Of a stretch of DNA of 64,000 nucleotides, positions 55,082-64,000 are shown piece by piece. The position numbers and the translations under genes were made by a program. Location: NCBI GenBank assembly GCA_014155875.1, contig JACEFZ010025834.1, positions 142,001 to 206,000 of the forward strand, read 5' to 3'. Each line of letters opens with the position of its first letter. Position 1 is the first letter of the stretch. The DNA comes from Cepaea nemoralis (taxonomy: Eukaryota; Mollusca; Gastropoda; Stylommatophora; Helicidae). The notes under the pieces were generated by a model. The model was not told where the DNA came from. It saw only the letters and a list, made by a program, of their open reading frames with translations, and did no database searches.

Positions 55082-56055
55082 TATCATCATCATCATTATA
55101 TGTCATGCCGGTAAGCTTCGGAGGTCATGTTTTGCCATCTCCTTTGATCACCAGAGTCGTGGATCAGCTCAGTGTTCTTGTCTCGACCATACCACGTGGC
55201 CAAGCCATACAGGTATTTACTTCTCTGCCCTCCCCTTGTTCTCTTCCTCTCGATCTTGCCAGTTGTCACCAAGTTCTTCAATTTATTTCTTCTCATAACG
55301 TGATCAATCAAATTGTGACTGTCTACATCTAATTCTCTAATCAGTTTACAGTTTTCATTTATTTCTTGTAGGACTTGGTCATTGGTTTTTCTACCTGTCT
55401 ATGGTATTCTTTGCATTTTCCTTAGAAACCACATTTCCACAGCCATAAGATGTTTTTCAGCTTGTCTACTCATTGTCCACGCTTCACATCCATACAAAAG
55501 CACAGGTAATATGTAGCACCTCAACACTCTTTTTCTAGTTGCAAATGACATCTTTTTATTGATCAGTATGTTTTTCATCTTGCAAAAGGCTGCCTTCGCC
55601 ATGGCGATGTTTGTTCTAATCTCTTCAAAGCATCTCCCATCAGATGTTATGACTGTTCCGAGATAATTTACAGGCTGATATTGACCTACTTCATTATCAA
55701 TCTTTATGGCAGCTTGTTGTTTCCAATATATGTTTTTAATGAGTCTGAGGACTTTTCCTATCAATTTCTAGATCTGCAAGCATCTCTATCATGTTGACAT
55801 GTCTTATTTTATCGAAAGCATTTGTGTAGTCAATAAAGCAAAGATATAAGTCTTTGTTTATTTCTATAGAATGTTCAATTAATTTTCTCAGCATATACAC
55901 AGCATTAACTGTACCCTTGCCTTCTACAAACCCACATTGTTCTTCTCCTATTTCGGGTTGTATTTTCTTCCCAACTCTTTGCATGATAATTCTTAGCAAA
56001 ATCTTTGTGTTGTGGCTCATTATATTAATTGTTTGATGTTGATCACATTCCTAGG
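55082..56055 (-). pseudogene. LINE with internal deletion of the RT active site
   Basis: The minus strand reads 'MSHNTKILLRIIMQRVGKKI', 'EEQCGFVEGKGTVNAVYML' and 'LYLCFIDYTNAFDKIRH' (first catalytic block). Then it reads 'LIKNIYWKQQAAIKIDNEVG', followed directly by 'YLGTVITSDGRCFEEI' from the thumb. Compared with the copy at 16590-17990, the stretch with R-Q-G-C and YADD is missing at about 55670. Then come 'ILPVLLYGCEAWTMS', the basic C-terminal 'TTGKIERKRTRGGQRSK' (55311-55096) and an (ATG)n tail. It lies in intron 2, antisense to the host gene. Confidence 0.85.
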
Positions 56056-56059
56056 ATTT

Positions 56060-56190
56060 CTTCGGGATTGCCGTATCATGGGATACCTATGGTTCATGGG
56101 AAAATTCCCAGTCCCATGCTAGGATTGAACATGCTAGCTTTTGAGTCTGGGGTGGATACATAATCTATCAGCCATGGCTTCCCAATTCCT
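56060..56190 (-). repeat. tRNA-like SINE segment
   Basis: The minus strand has 'ATGGCTGATAGATTATGTAT' (A-box-like) followed by 'AGCATGTTCAATCCTAG' (B-box-like), at tRNA-like spacing. The body is not resolved. Confidence 0.4.
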
Positions 56191-56760
56191 GTGACGATAG
56201 AACCTTATTGCTAATCAAAATTTGTAGACCATAACATATTTTCAACATTTCATACAAAGTAATTGTTACAAAGAAATAAAGACAAAGTGCAAATAAAGTA
56301 ATGGCTATCGAAGTTACCATTGGTGTTACAGGTAGAAAAGTATTTGCTTGAAACTTATTGCCTTTTCAAATCTGCTCCTGTCAGTAGATGTTTACAGCAT
56401 TACATATTATGTGCAATTTGAATATGTCCCTCGTCAGGTTATTTAATCTAAAAGCTGCCGTAAGTTCCTCAACATGTCCATTCTCCATTCTAGATTGTGA
56501 CCTTGGTAACAAACTTATTCTTTGAAAGATAATGTGATGGTTTCCTTTTGACTTCCACATCCACATGGATGATGTGTGACCTCTACCTGTGACAGCAGTT
56601 TCTGGCTATCAGGTCTAAATAATGTCCTGCTTTGATCAGGTGCAGAGTTGCCCACTTATTCCAGTGGATATTTGAACCTCTGAACTGTATTTGTACATTG
56701 CCTGTCTTCTACGAAGAGAGGCAGTTCTCCACTTAATGTCACAGAAAAACTCAATGAATC
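56191..56760. other. Intronic anonymous sequence
   Basis: No supported gene or repeat. Confidence 0.4.
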
Positions 56761-56761
56761 A

Positions 56762-57080
56762 TGACAAAGAGGAGGCTTTCCCAACTTGGTTACATTTGGA
56801 ATCACAGGGTGAACAATAAGGCACATGTGGATATCATCTACTGACAAAGAGGAGGCTTTCCCAACTTGGTTACATTTGGAATCACAGGGTGAACAATAAG
56901 GCACATGTGGATATCATCTACTGACAAAGAGGAGGCTTTCCCAGCCTGGTTACATTTGGAATCACGGGATGAATAATAGGCACAGAAGGATATCATCTAC
57001 TGACAAAGAGGAGGCTTTCCCAACTTGGTTACATTTGGAATCAGGAGGTAAACAATAAGGCACATGTGGATATCATCGAC
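56762..57080. repeat. Tandem repeat, four copies of an 80-bp unit
   Basis: Units start at 56762, 56842, 56922 and 57001 with 'tgacaaagaggaggctttcc'. They continue 'ttggttacatttggaatcac' and end 'gtggatatcatctac'. The first two are nearly identical, while the third and fourth have a few changes and one indel. Confidence 0.95.
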
Positions 57081-57084
57081 TTAT

Positions 57085-57190
57085 GGAGGTCAGCGTGGGC
57101 AAATAGATTAGTGTGTTCATTCTTAAGCATCCGGTGTGCACATGCCGACATAGCGGGTTCAACCTCTACACCGATAATTTGTACTAAAAT
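57085..57190 (+). repeat. tRNA-like SINE segment
   Basis: 'gtgggcaaatagattagtgt' followed by 'agcgggttcaacctctacac' gives A- and B-box-like parts at tRNA spacing. It abuts the 80-bp tandem array. Confidence 0.45.
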
Positions 57191-57719
57191 GTTGACTTCT
57201 CTTCCTTGACTTGGAGACGTAAATTACAAGTACCTCTGAAGACGGAGTGGGTTTGCCTGTTGACGAGGGACACTGGTAATAGGGAAAGCTAATCCACACG
57301 CAAAATTCAGTACAGGGCTACCAGAACTAGTGTGTATGGGCTACGCTTGAGTTTAAAGCAAGCGAGCACACCAAAAAAGAAAAAAAAATATATATATATG
57401 CTGTATTTATTGGAGATCTTGCCTGTCTTGCAAAACAAATCCACCTCAAGAAGATTAACTGACAGCATAATATCTTGGTATGACAGACATAATAGGAATC
57501 ACTATTGACATAAACAACTACATTGAGTTGTAAGTTTGAGTACGGATGGAGCATGTAGGGAATGTCCCGAGTGCTGTGATGTTGGTTATTTACTCAACTC
57601 AACTCATTTTGAGTAGGAGTTAACAGTCTATTGACCACTGGAATATCATAGCTGAAATGTCAAGGCATGTTGGAATGTGTAATATATGTCTGGTTGAATA
57701 CAGAAGTAGAGCAAGTGTG
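57191..57719. other. Intronic sequence with a short LINE 3' end
   Basis: Near 57555-57610 'ggaatgtcccgagtgctgtg' and an (ACTCA)n run resemble the last codons and tail of the RNase H LINE family (compare 22240-22290). Otherwise nothing recognised. Confidence 0.45.
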
Positions 57720-57910
57720 GAAGCTTAGTTGCCCCTGTGTTACTGGGGCCCATGGGGAAGCAAAGAATAGCAACACTGTAACCTGCCATGCTCGTTATAA
57801 GAGGTGACTAAGGAGGGTTAGGCATTAAACTGACTATCTCATCTCATAAAACACTGTAGCTGCAACATCTGACCAGTCATGAACAAGTCTACAAATGGTT
57901 TAGTGTTATT
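57720..57910 (+). repeat. LINE 5' leader copy
   Basis: It shares an ordered set of phrases with 51165-51320: 'gcaaagaatag', 'actgtaac', 'aaggagggtt'/'aaggagtgtt' and 'catgaacaagtct'. It stops before the endonuclease. Confidence 0.55.
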
Positions 57911-59840
57911 GCTCTATTGGACGAAGATGTCAAAGCATAGTGCAACCCAGTATTATCAGTAGCCTAAGGTTCATTTCTTTTTCTCTGTGTGATTGTGTGC
58001 ATGTCAGAGAGAAAAAGAATGAGAAAGAGGGGACAGAAATGAAAGAGAAAGGGAGAGGATATCTGGTTGTTAAGAGCAGGAGAGTGAAAGAGAGAGTAGA
58101 GAAAAGGAGAGGAAGGAGAGAGATAGAGAATAATTGGTTCAGTTCAGATTATCATGATTGCATTCGGATACATTCATAGGGTACTGATTTTCTAATCCAT
58201 CACTGTACAAATGACTAACTGTGCCAATACAGTGTTGATTGACTGGGCATCTCACATGCCTGGGATATTGCTCTTTCCTGGTCACGTGAAGATAAATATA
58301 ACTATATATACCGAGGATCTCTGCAGAGATTTAACCCAAGGCCTGCATCAGAAATCTGTCTCAACTTTCTCAATTAATTATTTAGTATGCAAGCATAGGT
58401 GTAGATTTGTGACAATGAATTAATGCTTACAGTAACATTGCCATATTGCTTGAGTTATATGGAAAACATTGCTGGCTTCCTGAATAGTTCTACCAAGGGA
58501 GTGTGCCGAGAATACCCTTGCGTACTTGTGATGCTTAGCAACCGACATGTCTGTGTGTATAACTGCATCCTCATTGTCACTGATGTCCTAATGAGAATCA
58601 TCTGCTTCTACTGGATTCCTCTCTCTGCATCTCTTGTTGAATTTTGTAAGGACAGGAAAGATCTTTCTAAATGTTTGGAGCACTGGCATCCATCCATTCT
58701 GCCCAGGTTCAGTACTCATAGGTTCACATACTCATTTGACAGTATCTTAGCCTGAGCCAGCCTTGATTTACTCCTCTTTTTGTATGTTCCATTTACTTCT
58801 GCTGACCGCTTTGTGCTATGAGTGCTCCTTTGTGGCACTCATTTTGAGACATGCACATACCATATATAGTTGTTAAGTGTATTGATGTTTGTTTTGTGAA
58901 CGTGGGTCGTTTATAGCTGTTTACTGTGGTTATTCAGTCAACGAAGGGTGTAGCATAGGTGGGAGCGCAAGCGCAATTGAAATTCCACTTACCTCTCCGC
59001 ACAGTGGAAGGATGGGGGATTTGCTCGCAACAGACGAGTGATATCTCCGGCGGGCCTATTCCCGGTGGTTGCGGGATCCGCAAAAGTCAGGCGGGGAGTC
59101 TGACGATAGTGCACGCTTTACTCAGGTCCGGACACTTGTGATTCAGATGTACGCGCCCTATGGTTCAGGTGCGTACGAGGCCCTCACCTGAGGGATTTGG
59201 CTGAACGCCTCAAAGTTGGGTCCCTTGGGTTCCAGGGTCTGGCCACCACTCGCCACCTGCTCGTGGAGGCGAGGTCTCGGAGGTTTGACGTTGAGCCGCC
59301 AGCGTCTGCAGCCTACCTTGTGCCAGACGTATTGATTACCCATTCCTCTGGAAAACAATGCAAGGCCGAGAGAGAGAACATGTCGTTTGGGCACCACATG
59401 TTTCTCTGAAGCTCTGCCCAGGCATTGTGATGGAATTTTGGCCACATTCCAACTCACATACTTTGGTCTGTCAAGACTGCAAGGTGCCACTCTCTGTGTT
59501 TGTAAAGTACATATTATTATATATACTTGTTCAGAATCTGAGCAACAGGGTAACTCTTTATAGTGAAAGGACCTAGTTTCTAACAAATTATCACTCATTG
59601 TAGATAACCCACCATAATAATATATGGCTATCCTTTAGACTACAGAAAGCCAAGACAGCAAGGAAGAGCTAGTTTAGTCCCTTTCGTAACATTGTTTGAA
59701 GGGAGTCTAGTCTTCTAGTGCAACATTTTTAACTTAAACTGCCATTTATTTTTAGTGTACTTTTAACTGCTGCACTAGATGTAAACATCCTTTCATTCCT
59801 CTATTTAACTGGTTACTGTAAATGTGTACACAAATTGTCA
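57911..59840. other. Intronic sequence, unclassified
   Basis: A purine-rich GA stretch lies at 58000-58130. 58940-59410 is G+C-richer, with open frames on both strands (146 codons on the minus strand, 59598-59158) but no domain I recognise. It may be repeat-derived, since its composition differs from the AT-rich surroundings. Confidence 0.35.
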
Positions 59841-59841
59841 T

Positions 59842-60227
59842 CATCATCAAGTGTCTTGCTGACCAGTCTGGGTGATCATGCTTTTCATGGTGTGATCTCT
59901 AACAGCACATATACATTCAAATGCTGACACCTTTCACAAATGACTGTTAAGAATCATTGCTTGCCGTCCTCCCCATTCTCTCTTTCTTTCCACAAATCTT
60001 TCCAGTTGTCACATGTTTTCTTATAGTGTGGCCAAAAATATGACAACTACTGCCTATTTCTGAAGTTTGTGACAAGATGTCTTTGTGTCATAGCCTCTTT
60101 CAAAATATTTAAATTACTCATTTTAGCTGTTCCATAATTGCCAACATTCTTGTGTAAAACCACATCTCTAAATTTTTTGCTTGTTTACTCATTGTTCGGA
60201 ATTTCACAGCCATATGTTAAAAATATA
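59842..60227 (-). pseudogene. LINE 3' remnant, lower part
   Basis: The minus strand shows broken LINE C-terminal text ('FNIWL' near 60210, 'RCGFTQECW' near 60165, 'ERKRE' near 59985), like the remnant at 820-1420, then an (ATG)n tail near 59850-59838. The mariner at 60228-61577 separates it from its upstream part. Confidence 0.5.
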
Positions 60228-61577
60228 AGGGGTGTTTATTTGAAATCCGTTTGTGCCGCACCGCGTGTAATTGCGTACGTTAAACATGATCATGTCATAG
60301 TCATGTGATAAGTACTGACCAATGAATAAAAGATCACATGCTTATCATTCCATGATGCATAAGTTCTGTTTCTGGCCGTTGAGAAAATGGCCGGGTTGAT
60401 CCAAAATCCGTTCCGAGAAGCTCAAAGAGCGGTGATTCAGTTTCTTTCATTTGAAGGATGTTGACCAGTGGACATTCATCGAAGAATGCAGGCAAGCGTA
60501 CGGTAACAAATGTGTGTCGAAGACAACAGTGACAGACTGGGCACGAATGTTTCGGAAAGGATGTCAGTTCACGACAGATCTTCTACGGCTAGGTCAAGCG
60601 CATATTGTTGCAACATAAAAAAAACCATCGCCAAAATTGATGCAGCAGTATTGATTAACCGTTGTCGAAGCATACATTCACTAGAGAAAGAATTTGATGT
60701 GTCAATTGGGACAATTCAAAAGGTCGTTCATAAGAAACTGCAATATCGGAAGGTGTTTTCACAGTGGGTACCACGGATGTTGACCAACCAACAAAAAGAG
60801 GAACGCAAGGGATGGTGTTTGAACCACTTGCTGCATTACAGAGTGGAGGGTGATGCATTTCTCTTCCGCATAGTGGCAGGCGATGAATCATGGTGTCACC
60901 ACTCTGAGTCGAGCAGCAAGAGAGAGAGAGCATGCAATGGAAGCATGCTGGATCACCAAAGCCAAACAATTCAAGTTACAGGTTTCCGCTGGTAAGGTTA
61001 TGCTGAGCGCATTTTTTTACCATGAAGGGCTATTGTTGGCTGACTTTAAAGAACCTGGTGTCAACATCAACTCTACCCACTACTTGCAAACACTAGACAA
61101 GCTGCAAAAAGCCATCAAGAATAAATGACCCGGCATGCTTTCTCGCGATGTGATTTTGTTGCACAGTAATGCTCGTTTTCATGTCGCAAAGATTGTGCAG
61201 GAAGCATTAGCAAGGAAGAAGTGGGGAAATTCTGCAACATCCAGCCTATAGTCCTGATTTGTCACCATGTGATTTTCATTTGTTCTGACCTCTAAACAAA
61301 GCTCTCAGGGGGCAACGATTTCACACAGATGCAGATGTAATGAACGCGGTAAACACTTAGTTCAGTGAGCAACCACAATTCTATTTTGCGGACGGCGTTC
61401 GCTGCCTACCTTAGCAATGGGATGCTTGCCTGAAAGCCTACGGCGACTTCTTCTGACCAACCCATGGTGCACAATTCATTCAAAATGAATGCTTTATTTA
61501 ATTCTACCACACCTGTTAATGGTTCTTTCATGCTTTCATAATAAAGCCATTGGAACGGGTTTCAAATGAACGTCCCT
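60228..61577 (+). mobile_element. mariner transposon, inactive
   Basis: About 1350 bp with imperfect inverted ends: 'aggggtgtttatttgaaatc' on the left, and on the right the complement of 'AGGGACGTTCATTTGAAACC'. TA precedes the left end (60226-60227). The right-hand TA is degenerate or offset by a base. The transposase begins at the 60387 Met and shows, over changing frames, the mariner series 'IVAGDESWCHH' (first Asp), 'AGKVMLSAFFYHEGLL' and 'LLHSNARFHVAK'. In that last motif HDN is normal, so the second catalytic Asp is Ser here. The end reads text for 'YSPDLSPCDFHLF' (third Asp). Several frameshifts and an early stop add up to a pseudogene. It lies in intron 2. Confidence 0.85.
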
Positions 61578-61795
61578 AATAGTTATATGTAACTTGCAAG
61601 AATTCTGTTTCTTACCTGTAATGACAGGGATTTATTGCATATAAAATGCAGTATGTGCTTGATCTCTTACGTTCTTTATCTCTGTGATACATCTTCCATC
61701 TGATGTTATCCATGTGTCTAGATACATGAATTTCTGTACTTGCTTTAAATTAATACCATTGACTTTAATCATACACTTGGCAAGTTAAAGAGTTA
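61578..61795 (-). pseudogene. LINE RT fragment, upstream part
   Basis: The minus strand at 61790-61660 reads 'VNGINLKQVQKFMYLDTWIT' and 'TSDGRCITEIKN', the block following the RT active site in the family seen at 5680-6315. The mariner interrupts it before the C-terminal part at 59842-60227. Confidence 0.6.
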
Positions 61796-63861
61796 AAGGG
61801 CAATTATAGGTAACTGCTTTTAATGTTTCTGATCTGATGAATCATAACTTTTTAAAAATTGTATTCATAAAACAACAGAGTCTATCACTTTTTTGTGTTT
61901 AGTTGCTGTTCATTATATAAGACTTTGTATGTCTGTATTGATAAGACATCATCTGGTAGAAGGTGGTAAAGTTCACTTTTGGATATTTTTAATGTCATCT
62001 ACATTTTTACATAAACAAAAGAAAGAAGTATTAATATATGACACTGAGTTTTTGAAATGTTTTGGAATGGAAGTGAACTACAAATCCTAGGCTGAACATA
62101 GTGGTGACTGCTTTGGCAAGTGACATTTATCCCTCTATCTGGAACATTACACTTAGCAGATAGCAGCAGTTGTTCAGTATGGCATTAGGATAGTATTTTC
62201 TGCAAAGCCAAGCTTGCTATTTTATTTTTGTCTTCATACCTTGTTGGTAATGGAGATGATTGGGGGGGGGGGGGCATGAACACACAGGCACACAATAAAC
62301 TTTCTTGACAAAGACACCACTAACTTGTGCACACACAGAGCTTTTTGATTTACAGTCAGTGTTGCCAGGTTCACTTGATCATGGAGATCAATATCCATTA
62401 AGGCAGTTTGTGCTTTTACTTTCTAATTCCAATTTATATGAAAATGTACTAATTATTCTTTCTTGCTACAGCATACATGAATAATGATACATTAACAACT
62501 GTTGTAAGAAAAATAGAACAACAGTAAGAGCAATTTGTACTACTAGAACATCACACATTACACAGATAACACACATTGGGACTAATAGTTTTTATATTTA
62601 TTAAAGAAGAATAGAAGTAATATCAATTGTCGTTTTAATGGGTAATCTTTTATATAATGTTATGAAGAATGCAGAAAGGAGTGAATACATTAATTGATCC
62701 ATGCCGTTGGAGATTGCAATTTGTGATGAAGCATGATTTCCCATGTCACCTGGCAAGGCACTTGATGATAATGATGATGAAGAGTGGGCGGAACTTAGAA
62801 AATGTTAAGAAAAGAATAGGACACATAATTATCTCATGAGAGATCGCTGAAAAGTATGGTTAGAAACTGCATACCTTAATGAGTTGAGTTGAGTACAGAA
62901 CCAACGTCATATTACTTGGGACATTCCCAAACTCACTCCGCTCTAATCTTCAACAGCCAGCAAAAAGTCCCAGTAGTAATGGTACCACTTGAAGTCTGAT
63001 TATGTGTTCGTCTGGCCTATTATAGGAGTACTGAGTTTCAGCTACATCCTCTGGTCTCTCGCCATGGGACATAGCTTAATGTGTGTTAACTATGCATTTT
63101 CTTTCCCCAGTGAGACCAAAATAATATGATATTCATTTTAAACAACCATCTAATAAACATGGAAACACAAATAAACAACATAGAGTACAAAGAATAACAA
63201 CAAAGTATGATAACCAATAACATGTAAAAGGTGCCCTAAGTTGACAGAATGAAAGTATGCTTCAGCTGTGTAAATTGTATCATTTGATGTTCCGATTCAT
63301 ACATTTTCATTACTTTGAAATATTGGTTACAATGAAATTATTCTTTGCCACCCTTAAGGACCTCAGACAATTTGAAACAGTGTATATCAGTGTACACTGA
63401 CATGTTCAGCCTATTCTTTTTGTATGTGTTTAAATGGAATATCTCATAAAAAATTATTGGTGGGAGTAAATGTATTATTTGGTTTTAGAAATGTGCATTG
63501 TAGTTAATAATTAGTGGAGGCTAATATAGAACTACATTTCATATTGCTGTAAATGTAGATGTACACATATTTACAATGTACATTATAAGAAATACATAAA
63601 CAAGCATATTGTAAGTTATTACCATCATCCGGTTAGAAATCTTGTAGGAACGTCTATAAATGATATTTGAATTAGTATAATCAGTGTTGAATTGTAAAAT
63701 ATATGATCTGCTTAGTGCATAATACATTGTAAATTGTGTTTTATGCCAGTATTGTTACGCATTATGAGATTGTAAGAAATTATTGTTACTTATGTTAAAG
63801 AGACTGATTGACAATGAACTTGCAATTAAACTGGTATCGCATAGATATTCTCATTCTGCAG
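61796..63861. other. End of intron 2, mostly anonymous
   Basis: A G run (62263-62274) is present. A SINE-body phrase 'atatccattaaggca' lies near 62390, and a LINE 3' end with a (TGAGT)n tail near 62878-63020 (minus strand). The acceptor 'cattctgcag' ends at 63861. Confidence 0.45.
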
Positions 63862-64000
63862 GTGACCCAAGTGGAGTGCCAGATTTGGAAAGCAATTCTC
63901 CAACTTCTCGCTCTCTCAAACTGGAAGACATTGCAGGCATATCTGACACGTTACAGCTGGGCATCAAGTTCTTTGGACCCAAGTTTATAGCAGATGTAGC
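63862..64000 (+). CDS. Third visible coding exon of the host gene (runs off the window)
   Basis: It follows the acceptor 'ctcattctgcag'. With one base carried from exon 51776-51976 the frame is open to the window edge: 'DPSGVPDLESNSPTSRS', then 'LKLEDIAGISDTLQLG' and 'IKFFGPKFIADVA'. The second half looks like the beginning of a folded domain. I cannot name it. Phase agreement across two introns is the main evidence that the three exons belong together. Confidence 0.65.

Overview
This is AT-rich nuclear DNA from an animal. It has spliced coding exons with consensus GT/AG borders and is crowded with eukaryotic transposable elements: LINEs, tRNA-derived SINEs, an LTR element, hAT, mariner, pogo/Tigger, a piggyBac-type MITE and a Helitron. 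There are no operons, ribosome binding sites or other prokaryotic gene order. The mix of LINE families suggests an invertebrate, and a lophotrochozoan such as a mollusc is my guess, but nothing here proves the taxon.

Layout. 0-6.3 kb: decayed LINE tails, SINEs and the 3' half of a pogo/Tigger transposon. 6.6-13.2 kb: a very young LTR retrotransposon with near-identical LTRs, a 5-bp target duplication and gag and protease coding, but no visible reverse transcriptase or integrase. 13.2-16.5 kb: microsatellites and anonymous DNA. 16.6-22.6 kb: LINE fragments on both strands, one split by a 1977-bp LTR-like insertion. 23.4-26.1 kb: more LINE fragments. 26.2-31.2 kb: a hAT transposon with an 8-bp target duplication, carrying two later LINE insertions. 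32.6-38.4 kb: two LINE reverse transcriptases facing away from each other, one almost intact. 38.4-42.7 kb: an RNase H-bearing LINE split by a Helitron, which itself holds an 82-bp LINE tail. 44.5-46.1 kb: a LINE split by a palindromic tRNA-Val-like element.

Host gene. From about 46.9 kb to beyond the right edge there is one real gene on the + strand. Three coding exons (46944-47697, 51776-51976, 63862 onward) join in frame through two introns of the same phase. The predicted protein has an unrecognised globular N-terminus and a Ser-rich, acidic, basic-patch middle of the kind seen in nuclear regulators. Its introns (4.1 and 11.9 kb) hold a piggyBac-type MITE, LINE fragments, a fold-back element, minisatellites and a mariner.

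The strongest signals are structural. Five insertions can be excised on paper at the base: target duplications match, and for the Helitron and the LTR-like insertion the interrupted LINE reading frame is restored. The most unusual are (1) the RT-less gag-protease LTR element with a triplicated primer-binding-site plus hairpin leader, (2) the Helitron with six tandem copies of its hairpin end, and (3) the palindromic element built around a tRNA-Val(CAC)-like core. All calls come from reading the sequence; no database search was run.
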